Assembly: GCF_905147045.1 (NCBI RefSeq)
Contig: NC_065888.1
Location: 10,731,001 to 10,795,000, forward strand
DNA: 64,000 bases
From: Nymphalis io
Taxonomy: Eukaryota; Arthropoda; Insecta; Lepidoptera; Nymphalidae
Direction of reading: 5' to 3'
Position 1 is the first letter of the stretch, and each line of letters starts with the position of its first letter. This document shows positions 50,485-62,100 of the stretch, one piece after another. Both the position numbers and the translations under genes were made by a program. Below the pieces are notes generated by a model. That model saw nothing but the letters and a program-made list of their open reading frames with translations, was not told the origin of the DNA and searched no databases.

Positions 50485-51374
50485 CTATTTTTGAGCTCTG
50501 AATTTTCTCAAATCCAGTTGAAGTGGCTTTTGAACAGGTTGCCGCGAAATACATAAACAAGACTTCTTACTGTCTGCATATTGTCGCAAAAATATATGCA
50601 TTTTATAGCATCCTTTTTGTCCATTATGTTTAATATTTCTCAACATTTCTATATAATATTGCGGTAGGTGATGCTCCATAGCACCGTGTATTAATACTTT
50701 TTTGTAAGTACAGGATGGCCAACGTTCTACAGGTATTTTATCTTTATCTCCAATTGGCAAGGGATTTAATGTTTGGATGTATATGCGGCAAAAATAAATA
50801 CCTAAATGTGGTGATAAAACTTGAACAGACTTTGAATAGTATATTTTACTTTCTAAGCCCTCTTGCCTGAGAAAGGAAATCAAGTTTATGATAAGCTTTT
50901 AATTATGTAATGCTAAACCTAAAACCTGCTTACTCTCATAAATATTATCTTCAAAAATATTGCCTTTATATTAAATTTATCTACAAATATGTCCGATGAT
51001 CCTACTTTTGAAATCAAAAAACTTTGCTTACTCATTAAGACGGTCCAAATCATCCACAGGCATGCGCCAGATCACACCCCAAATATGAGCATTAGCAGTG
51101 GGCACAACAGTTGCTGTTGGTCCTGCCCAAAACCTTGAATACCTAATAAAGTCCAGACGGCTATTCTGCACCAAGTAATAAATGGTTTTAGTGATTATGG
51201 TTAGTAATAAAGTTGACCAATGAAATATTACTATAAAACTATACTTACATCTAAGCGTGCTATAGAAACAAATTCTGCTGATAAGCCATTTAATTTCATC
51301 TTAAATGAAAGCATATTACTACCATAAGCAAAATACAGAAATGTATTTGATGTGTAAGTTTCTGAAGCAAGCAT
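50485..51374 (-). CDS. Gamma-glutamylcyclotransferase paralogue B
   Basis: GGCT-family enzyme predicted to convert gamma-glutamyl amino acids to 5-oxoproline plus the free amino acid, in the cytosol. Exons (minus): 51374-51249, 51165-51032, 50866-50485; 213 aa. The N-terminus has LYFAYGSNM at residues 13-21 (substrate-binding YGSN loop), then WGVIWRM. The QEG motif (Glu 89) corresponds to catalytic Glu98 of human GGCT. Exon 2 is 134 nt, exactly as in copy A, and both introns have the same phase. Compared with A it has Met for Leu after YGSN and a C-terminal extension of about 30 residues rich in Lys, Gln and Cys. Its ATG lies 172 bp after the stop of copy A. The enzyme class is secure, the substrate is inferred. 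Confidence 0.9.
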
Positions 51375-51473
51375 ATTTTCAGAGAACAGAAAATTTAAAT
51401 AAATTCAAGTCCTAACTGACATCTATAATTGTAAAATAAAAGATATGAATGTTTTAACTGGCCAGTTTTATAT

Positions 51474-51479
51474 TTTATT
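51474..51479 (-). terminator. Candidate poly(A) signal of GGCT copy A
   Basis: AATAAA on the minus strand about 70 nt after the stop of copy A and about 100 nt before the ATG of copy B. Confidence 0.4.
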
Positions 51480-51546
51480 TTATATAAATTATAATATTTA
51501 CAAAGTTATCTTTTAAGGAATAATATTGTAACATAAATTCAGTCAA

Positions 51547-52378
51547 TTACATATTTAGTTTTTCAATCATTTTTGGAGAAGCTTTCTGTCCATTGTGTGG
51601 AATTTTTTTTAGCTCAGTTATATAATCTTTAGGCAAATTACAGTCCATTGCTCCATTTACAATGCAATCCAAGTAAGTACTTGATGGTCTTCTTTCTAGT
51701 GGTAACTCTTCATGAGGTCCTCTTAGTGGTGGATTTACTGTTTGTTGGTACGTGCGACACTGAACTTTACCTCCATCAGGGGTTAAAACTTCAACTAACT
51801 TAGCGAAATACCAATTTGTTTCAACACCTTCTTGTCTGAAATGTTACAGGTTGAAATATGATAACTAGTGCTTACAGGTTTTTTAAAACTTGCAAAAGGT
51901 TTTTAAGCTTGTACATTAGAATGTAAGAAAGTAATGAATAAACTTAATTATATCACAGATGTAATACCTATCTAATGCAGACATGTCCATAACATGTAAT
52001 CTCCAAATTGCACCCCACACATGTTTATTATTGGTTGGTATGATGGTTGCTGATGCACCTCGCCAATTATCCGAATATTTTATAAAGTCCAATTGGTGGT
52101 TCTGCAAGTAAACGATTATAACTTTTTGTGAGTTGCGTTGCTATTTATTATTAAATGTTAAAGCAAATAAAACTATAGAAAAGTATAATTTTAAATATAT
52201 TAACTTTTGTTTACTTTTTGTTTAATTTCTAAAGGAACTGTCCATATTAACTGATATTTACATCAAGTTTGCCGATGCCTATAAATTCCGCTGTAGGGTT
52301 GTTAATACGTATTCTTTTCTTTAATAAATTGCTACCATAAGCAAAATATAAGAAAGTGTCTTTTAAAGACGCTGCCAT
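51547..52378 (-). CDS. GGCT: Gamma-glutamylcyclotransferase paralogue A
   Basis: Exons (minus): 52378-52262, 52101-51968, 51835-51547; 179 aa, close to human GGCT (188 aa). LYFAYGSNLLKKRI at residues 10-23 is the diagnostic GGCT substrate loop. VWGAIWRL and LDRQEGV follow, with Glu 86 at the position of catalytic Glu98 in human GGCT. The C-terminal part has NGAMDCNLPKDYITELKKIP, a standard GGCT segment. The start ATG is the only one in frame upstream of the YGSN motif. Splice phases are 0 and 2. It lies head-to-tail with copy B and is probably the more conserved copy. Confidence 0.93.
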
Positions 52379-54889
52379 AGTTTATCAAAACGTGAATTAA
52401 ACTTTAGAAGTTCCAGTGTTTTTTCTTTTTATTAAAACAACATATGACATAAAAACATTAAAGGTAAATAAATCAAGAGCGAAAAATTTTGTTGAATGTT
52501 TGCACAACTCACAATCTAAGACAAGGATGTGTCATATGATTTGATTATTTATTAGTTATGGTAAGTTGATAACTTGTCAGTTATTTTCAAGTGAAATTAT
52601 TATATTATTCGTGTATTCATTCAATGTAAGGAATCAAAAAAATATGATGAAAGAAATGATTTGTTGCCCAATACATGCCTAAGCATTTGCCATTTCGCTT
52701 TTCTAAATAACATTAAGTCTATTGTGTACTGTACAAATCAATATGTACTATTTGGAATGAAAGATTAAAAATTCGTTAGTCTTGTAATATACATATTGTA
52801 GAAAATGGAAATACTATATATAAGGCACTATATATAAAGTAAAAGCTATTTTTATTTTTTGCAATTTACACGAAACCAGCTCATGAATGCGATATAATCT
52901 CCTAGACTGACTAATAAAAATATTATAGGTTCAATTCAATCTAACGTTTAGTAATTGTTTTCTGATTTTAAAATAAAGTATTTCAATAAGTTTGCCGTAA
53001 AACCGTAGACAGAGAAACAAATAGACCAAGAGGCTGTGAAACCGCGATTGAGACAGAGATAGTTTGTTAATGTGTGCGTATAATGTTGCCATAGTAACTG
53101 CATTGCCTGTTTTGGGAGATAAATAATTTTCAGGATTTAATACAATAATAAAACAAAATAAGTTTATTAAATTTTACTTTTTAATATTTACTATACTTTT
53201 TTTTTAATTAAAAAATTTTTTTGTTTTCCAACTACACCCAAAAACTGTTGCATTGTTTGTTTTTGTTTCTGTTATCAATAGTACTTCAGCATCTTTATAT
53301 CATACTGGATTAGCATTCTCATCAGAAGTTGAAATCAAAAACACTCAATTAAATTATTACTAAGGAATGGTTGCCACATATATTTCTATGTTAACCTCTT
53401 GACTCGGAATCTAATAATATTATAAATTCATGAAAAATGTTAAATAATGTTGTCGTTAGGAAATTATAAAAAGAAGAACGAATAAATTAAAATAACATAT
53501 TTACATATAACGAAGCACTTTAGGTTATTATTGGACTCCATATTTATTTGTTTACATTGTCGACGAGTCGATGTTTTTTATCGAAAATCGGTACTTTTTT
53601 TAGCTGACGCTAGCAGCACTTACACAATAAATAATTATAGGTTATGAATGATAAAAACTGAACAATCCTATTATTTTCTGGATTTTAATGCAATATAAGG
53701 TTCAGTCATGCTATGGCTAAATAAATATCACTGAGAAACTATATTTCCAACCAACCAGGGACCAAATTGTCGTACTTACGCATAAAAACACACGCCGGCA
53801 ATTTTCTTCTTGCTATCAGTTAAACATGAAACAATGCGACAATACACCTTTGTATAACCTTCGATATGATATAAGGATTATTTCTCGGCCTTTTCACTGG
53901 ATAAAAATCGTTTTCTAACATAAAAGTAAGCGAAAATTGAACAAAAAACACTATGAACGCACCAACTGTCAAGTTTGTTTCGCTATTTGAGTAGCGAAAC
54001 ATACACCAAAACTTACGCGATTATATTATATGGTTACGCTATAAGGGACAAAAGATTTGATAATTCCATCTCTGTCTAAACCATTTGTAACGTAATTTTC
54101 GTTTTCTTTCTTGTGTTAGTGAGAAGGAAATCGTCATTGCGCCTATTTGTTTCTCTGTCTACGCGTAAAACACAGTCTAAATGAATGTTTATAGTTATGC
54201 GAATTAATCGACATTTGTATAGGATAAGTCGTAACGGCCTAATGTGTGTATGTAATATTATATTTTCTGAGACAACACAATATGCATTACAGACATCTAG
54301 TCCGAGGCAGCTGCAGTTGTAGTTCTTGTCTTCTTGCTAACAATAATTATTTCATCTAGAGTTCTTCGATATTTAATCGATTTGTAGTCAAGCAAATCGA
54401 TTAAATATCGAAGAAATGTGTTATATGTTAATATGATTTTTTTATCTGATAGTATTTATATAAACTCATTATGATATTTTTTTTTATACTTATGCTTTTG
54501 GAATATTTAGTGAATTATTACTAATAAATTTCCTAAGTGTCAAATTGATCGGTACCAAGTCCGATAACCGATAAACTATGCGCAAAGCAATGACAGTTCA
54601 AATAATATTTACTGTTATATGTTAATTTATTATCTATGCTGATTGTCGATTTGTCGAATAATTAAAAAGTACTGTATCATTATATCGCATGTGTAATGAA
54701 TTTGTTTGAACAGAAATTCGTAACAAATAATATAATTAAAATTATAATCTACAGTAAATTATTGAAGAGCATGTGATACTTTAAAACATATATTGTGTAT
54801 ACAATAAATTATTAGTAAGTAGTAACGTGACGTAAATTTTTAATGTCAAAAAGAATATTCAGCTGATTTTTGTTTACGAAATTACAGTA
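52379..54889. other. Divergent intergenic region between GGCT copy A and UBE3C
   Basis: No supported coding gene. The minus-strand open frame at 53820-54002 (60 codons) has a hydrophobic middle but no family match. Just below it a GTAAGT donor occurs on the minus strand near 53780, so a non-coding 5' exon is possible. A 23-bp perfect hairpin is at 54362-54415. TTGTTTAC-type motifs are at about 53548 and 54869. Confidence 0.5.
54362..54415. repeat. 23-bp perfect hairpin, 8-nt loop
   Basis: Arm 54362-54384 starts TTCTTCGATATTTAATCGAT and is the exact reverse complement of 54393-54415. The loop is TAGTCAAG. It lies about 475 bp upstream of the UBE3C start codon. Confidence 0.9.
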
Positions 54890-56165
54890 ATGTACTCGTT
54901 CGAAGGCGATTTTAGGCGGAAGCCACAACAGAATCTAGCAGGTGCTAGTGCTCAGCGCAAAACAGACAGAGAAACTCTTATTCTTCAGTCACAACAACAA
55001 AGACAGAAGCGTGAGGTTAGTTCTTTTTCCTGCAGCTACGACGATAAAATTTATAATAAGTTATCAGTGTACAAATGTAGACAATGTTGAACTTCAAAAT
55101 TAAATTGTATAGTCTTTTTTAATTAATTTTCTTAACTTAAATTTAATAAAAGATCTAACTTTAGATCATTTTTTAATCATCTCTCATAGGAACACAGAAA
55201 ACGACTACACAGTACAATAAAAATTCAAGCCTATGTACGCAGTTACCTTACAAGAAAACATTTCAAGCAAAACGAAAGAGAAGAGTTTGATTGTATCTTT
55301 TCTAAAGCAAATAATGATGATCAAGCTTTGATAACATTACTCTTAGCAAAAATATTATTTTTTTATGACGATAAAAAGGATTGTGCAAGATTGGTATGAA
55401 AATATTATCTATTTATTATACATATATATTTATATTTATCCTATTATTAGTACTAAAGTTTTTATAACTTTTTTTACCTGTGCTTGCACACGCAAGCACA
55501 GGTAAAATCACACACTTGAGCGCTATAATATCTCCTGCGTAGTTGTCTAATCTCTCTTGAGAATGGCCTCAGTGGCCGAAATCGGTCTGGAGGACATTAT
55601 TATTATTATTACTTTTTGGGGTAATTTATAGACATCTATTAATACTTTTAGAGTAACAATAAAATTCAAAGGCTAATATCAATTTTAATGTAAAAAAATC
55701 TTGTTTTTGTTTGTTGTTCAAAATTATTTCAGTAAATAAAAGAAAATTATTGAACTTTCTACTTAAAATGTTTTTCTTGGCATTGTAGAAGTTGAGTATC
55801 CCAATTTTGGCATTGAATTCTTTTAACTTTTTTTATAATTGAATTATACACATTTACGCATAATATATAAATATCAAGACGATTTTCTTCTCACTATAAT
55901 AATTTAATTATAATCAAATATTTTTAAAATACTGCTATAATAATTTATTTTCTTTTTATGTATTTTTGTTTGAAATAAATTTTATCATTGTTGTTATAAT
56001 AATATGTAATTATGAAATATCATTATAAATGTATTAAATTTCTAGGTTTCTATGTCTCAACTTTTACTAAAGCAAAGAAATAAGCTTTTACAAAATCTGG
56101 AATCATTAGTACAAATAAGAAGACTTCTGGCACTACATCTATGTTTGTTAAGAGATGATAGTGAG
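54890..56165 (+). CDS. UBE3C: UBE3C exons 1-3: N-terminus with IQ motif
   Basis: MYSFEGDFRRKP starts the protein, and LILQSQQQRQKRE leads into EHRKRLHSTIKIQAYVRSYL, an IQ calmodulin-type motif (about 55223-55255). This is the arrangement of the UBE3C N-terminus, the part that binds the proteasome in known orthologues. Exons 1-3 all end in phase 0. Confidence 0.94.
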
Positions 56166-59100
56166 GTAATCAGATAAATTTCTTACATCATGTTTTTAGT
56201 TCAAAAAATTGAGAAAATGTAACGTAATTTTTATTTATATTACATATATATATTATGCTATTAGGACTGTCTTGGTAGGTACCACCCGCAAATCACAATT
56301 ACGAATGTCAAACAGCAATACTTACTATTGTAGTGTTTCGGTTTGAAGGGTGAGTGAGCCACTGTCACTACAGATACATAATTTTTTACCTTCCAAGGTT
56401 GGTGTGAATAATTAATGTTTCAGCGCCAATGTCTTTGGGCAGTGGTGACCAATTACCATCTGTCGACCATTTGCCTGTCCCGCCTACCTCATATTATATA
56501 TATAAAAAAAATATATTTTATTGTTTTATTTTTAATTATATAATAGCTTGTGTTCATGTTTGTTCTATATATTCAATGTTAAGATTTTTCAGGTGCCTTT
56601 AGCTGTACCACTTAGGATGTTTGAAGTGTTTACATCAGTAAGTTCTGCTGAATCATACATGAGCTGCGATGAGGCTGTTAAAAATATAGGAGCAACATTT
56701 TTGTATTTAATAAAGAGGGGTAATTTTTTTCGTATTATGTTATTACTTCATAAGACATATTTGTTAAAGTATTTCATAATCATAGTTTGCCTATATGCAT
56801 ACCATTGTCGATAAAGTTGGAGCTATATAGAAAAATACCCCTAAGTTAAAGTATTTTTTACAGGCTATTTTAAAGATTTAAGACAACTACTATGCCAGAA
56901 AACACCCCCATTGTATGGACCATCACCAAACCCACCGACACCATTGTGTGGGGCATTATTAGACCTAATACAAAGGCCACTACATTTGACTAATCATGTC
57001 AGCATACCGTTGTATGAGTGAGTATTAATAATGAATATGGATGTAATTAATATGAATGTTATGTTACAAAAGTAAGTGAACTGTTTTCCTTAAAGAAACT
57101 CCAAATGTTGACATCAAAAGGTCATCCCAAATTAGAAAACAATAGAAACATAATCACACACAACAGTTAAGGAATTTGTTCATGTCTCATAAACATCATA
57201 TGAAGATTTGTAAATACAATGGTAATTTTGTAATTTGAGAAAATTATGCATTTCAACATAGAAACTTATTTCAACTTTTCAGTGACACAGTAATGACGGA
57301 ATTCGCAGCCTCATTTCTTTGTAATCCATATCCTGAACCGGTAGAAATGTACATGTTACCAGCGTTAACACAAGACACCAGTAAAAGATTTCCATTTTTG
57401 CAACTGCTATGGTGTTTAAATGAAGATAAATTTAGATCTAGGAGTTTGTTAAATGACTCATGGTTACTGCATTCAATTTTGACATTGGAACCACCGGGAT
57501 TTGGTAAGTGGAGCGACAATAAATAATTTTATTTTTGTATTTTAAATGGATTTTTCAAGATTAACACTTGATCCCCCTCTAATAATTAATATAGGAAGTT
57601 TGCTCTCATAAAATTTTAGATTTAAAACATATACAATTAATAAAACTCCAAATGGGCAGATTAAAAAAAAAAATTAAAACAATTTTGCTTTACTAGAGTT
57701 GCTGCAACTAATTTATTTTTATATATTTCTTCCAGCTAACGATATACGTCAATTAGATAACCCAAGACTGCCACATAACCGAATCATCATAGAATATTTA
57801 AAAATAATAGCCAAATTAACAGTAAATGTATGTAATAAGCAAATAACTTATGATTACGAAGACTCCCTGTATAGTCAGGAGACCGCAGCCGATAATGACG
57901 ACGATAGTGACAGTGAGAACGAGCCCAACCCAACATCAGTCAGGGAACAGCTGTTGCTCACGAGATGCATAGAAGCATTGAACGAGCCTGACCGTTGTGT
58001 GTTGACGACATGCTCACAGATAACAGAGTGTGACTTGAGCGATGAGTTTCTTGATAGTATGTCGAAGATATGTCATAATTTACTATTGAGTCACAGGATG
58101 GCATTGCATAAGTATAGGTGAGTTGATGTTTTTGAAATTCAAACATAGCCTTAATATTCATTTGTACTTATTGTTAGCAATATTTTTCTTGTATAGGCTT
58201 AGTAGTTTTTAGTACCTGTGAATGTTTCACTGCTGCGCTAAGGCCTCCTCTCCCTTTTTGGGGAGAAGATTTGGAGCTTTTTCCACACATACAATACACA
58301 CGTAGCATAATTTCAGTGAAATTAGACTCATGCAGGTTTCCTCACGATGTTTTCCTTCAACTTTGCGATCATCGGTTAAGATTCACTGGGCGAACTCGGC
58401 TCTTCTATAGAATGACCAAGAATTGTAAGAAACCAATGACCGTTTTGATGATGGCACACTTTGGGAATGAAACGACCGCCTCCACGCGATTTCAAAGAAA
58501 ATATAAAAGTTATAATATAAATTAACCTTTTTGTAACACCTATTATGGTTATATATGTGATTTAAAAATCCTACAGATTTTCCTTCACTAAACTGTTTTT
58601 TTTTCGAACTGTTCGTAAACATATGACATTCAACAAGCAAGTGTACCGCTTATATATTGAATAGAGATATTGACTACAAATTAAAAAGTAAGTTCAAGAT
58701 GATTTTTATTAAAATGTGTATTTTTTTAGGCTACTGTACACATTAGCTTTTAAGCCGATATTCCTTCGTGGACTGTGGCAGTGGTTAAGCAGTATGAGCC
58801 ATGAATCCTCATTCGGTGGCTCAGCAACACCGTTGCTCTCAGCACTGTCAAGAGGTATGGGATCTGAAACATCAGTCATCGGAGTACATAGGTTACTGGC
58901 TCCGTTGGCTGTGTTCTGTGCATTATTTTCGCTTTTGATTGGCACATTACACGATACGGAATTCTTTAAAGACACCGATGGAGATGAAAAAATGATTGGT
59001 AAGTCGTCATTTTTATTAGTCCTTTTGTTTATTAAAAAAAAAACCTTCGTAATATATTAATTGATCAATAAATATATGTTTTTTTTTTTAAGTTTCAGAA

Positions 59101-62100
59101 TCAAGTAATACGAGTACGACAGTCGTGGGACGTATTCACGCATTTGATTTCTCAGAACTGGGAGGTCTTTGTCGGACTCTAAAACAAGTGTGTCTCGGCT
59201 TAGTAGAGCTGGCATATCCAGAATCCAGGCCATCCATCTTTGGCCAGTACAAGGATGCGGTCGGTGGCACTCATGAGCTCAACGAGAGAAATCAGACTCC
59301 AGCATGGGCTCATTTGTTTAAGGTGAATTTAATATTCATATATAATTTTAAAGAATCCTTTTCAAAGTAAAAATGATTTTAATTCAGTTAAATTGACGGC
59401 AATGAGACTTCGTTAAATAAGGTTTATGCTTTTTGTACTTATGTTTTTATATATGTTAGTTACAGTATACTGATTACTTCATCATTAAAACAAGTTACTA
59501 AAAAGATAAATTACCCCAATCTTTTGTATTCGTCATTATCAGCTTTGGTGTACCTTTGGTCCGTGTGGGGCGTAGTGTACTATTTTTGCTTAGATGAAAT
59601 TTACAGATCTAAGTACTAAAAGAGCTTTATTTAAATTAAAAGTAGCCGTAATTTTGAATTTAGACTACCAGTAAAATACGACAGGCGTATATTTAGAGTA
59701 AGAAAACGTTTCAATCGAGTCTAACTATCGTGACAGGTGTGCACGCAGCTGCTGCGGGCGCTGTACGCGCGCGACGCGCGGCTGCAGTTCGCGGGCGGCG
59801 CGGGCGCGTGGTGCGCGGCGGGCGCGGGCGCGGGGGCGGCGGGCGCGGGCGCGGCGGGCGCGGCGGGCGAGGGCGCGGCGGCCGCGCTCGTGGCCGCGCG
59901 CGCGCCGCGCCTCGCGCGCCCCTACCGCGCCGCCGTGCCGCGCCTCGCCGCCGCCGACCACGGTGAGCCTCTCGCGGGGGGGAAGCGCTTACGTGCTTAT
60001 GTGGGACTCGCCAGAATACCCCCTAAACTAGTGGTACCCACTCCATTTTTTGAGGGACGTCGGGACAGTGCTTTCGCATACTACCTACTAAATGTTCTCA
60101 TTTTCAGATGAAGGGCCACCCTTAACCATCAAAGAACTCAGGACGGTTACGATTTTGAGAGAAATTCCGTTTGTCGTACCATTCTCTACGCGAGTTTTAA
60201 TATTCCAAAGTCTTTTGATGAGGTGCGTATATTAGACACAAAAAAAATGTCTTATAATTGTAAGAATTTCTATTTTTTTAATTAATTGCAGGGAAAAGCA
60301 GGATCACTGGTACGAGATGACAAATTTTAACGAAGGTCCTTCGATAATAATCAGTGTCCGGCGTACTCATTTATATGAAGATGCTTTTGACAAACTTAGC
60401 CCCGACAACGGTGAGTAAAGCGGATCATTTATCTATTGAATCACTCTTTACTTGCTAACGAATTCTTAATATTATAAATGAACCTCTTGTATGAAAGTAT
60501 CTAAATTTATTTTTAAATACAATTGCCACAGATTATCTATATAAAAGAATGACTGTCTGATTGTCACATCAACGCACAGCCCAAACTATTGGAGCTAGTA
60601 CCATGAAAAATTTGCTTACGGGCTTTTTTTACATAGTAGTAGCTGAAAGGATTATTGAAAATTTTACCCCTAAGGTAGTGATAAAGGGGATGAAAGTTTG
60701 TATAAAAATCCGTCATTTTTGAAGAAAGAGCTAAGGGAATTGGTATTTAGCAATTTTGAATTATATAAAATATTCACTCATCAGATATTTTACCACTAAA
60801 CAGCGATACTTAGTATATTAGTATTCCGGTTTGAAAGGTGAGTGTGCCAGTATAACTACAGGCACCAGGGACATAACATCTTCGTTCCCAAGGTTGGTGG
60901 CGCATTATCTTTATCTTGCGGGCCGGCAAGGCAAGGGGCGGCTAGTGCAGAACATTCTTCCCATTTTACATTCATTACCATTAGGTGGAGTAGAGTCATT
61001 TGCCCTCCCGGCAAATATAAAATAAAAATTGGCGATGTATAGTGTGGTTAGTATTTCTTACATCACCAATGTCTATGGGCGGTGGTGACCACTTAAAATT
61101 AGGTGGCCCATATGCACGTCCGCCTACCTATAACATTATATATATATATATTTAAGAATGTAACAAATTGTTATAGAACCAGACCTGAAACTAAAACTTC
61201 GGGTACAGCTGATAAATCAGGCGGGCGCAGAAGAGCCCGGCGTGGATGGTGGCGGTCTTTTCAGAGAATTCCTTTCAGAACTGTTGAAGTAAGTTATAAA
61301 AAATTTTTATATTTACATATATATCGAAGCATTTTTTTACAGACTTTTGTACGTCAATTTTATTAATTAACACTTTTTTTTTCAATTAATTTAAATCGAT
61401 CGATAATTATTATCAACGATGGTTCAACTTTAACTTAATTGTTTATCTTATAATTTTCAAGTATAGAGTTCTTTCATACAAAGTGTAGGAACAATGACGT
61501 TTAAAACTAGAAATGAAACCTTCTTTCAAGCATGTGTTCAATTAGTATCAGTGATAACTACTTTTATCGTCGGTTCTTTTTGGTAGAGTTTGTACTATGG
61601 ACAATTAAATTTTTTGTAATAAATGATGATTTTTTAATACAGTAGAAAGGCATATGGGCCACCTGATGGTAAGTGGTCACAAACGCCCATAGACATTGGC
61701 ATTGTAAGAAATGTTAACCATCGCTTACATTACAAATGCGCCACCAACCTTGGGAACTAAGATGTTATGTCCCTTGTGCCTGTAATTACACTGGCTCACT
61801 CACCCTTCAAACCGGAACACAACAATACCAAGTACTGCTGCTGCTGTTTTGCGTTAGAATATCTGATGAGTGGGTGGTACCTACCCAGACGAGCTTGCAC
61901 AAAGCTCTTCCACCAGATTTAATTGAATTAAGGAGTTGATATGTAAAACAATATATAAAATGTTCTTGTCAGGTCCGCGTTCGATCCCAACCGCGGTCTG
62001 TTCCGGTTGACCAAGGACAACATGCTGTACCCAAATCCTGGAGTTCATTTGTTGTACGATGACTTTCCGATGCATTACTTTTTTGTTGGAAGAATGTTGG

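Noticed and set aside
50485..50883. Single-exon gene starting at 50883
   Set aside because: It is the last exon of GGCT copy B. The true border is an acceptor at 50866, with YGSN-coding exons upstream.
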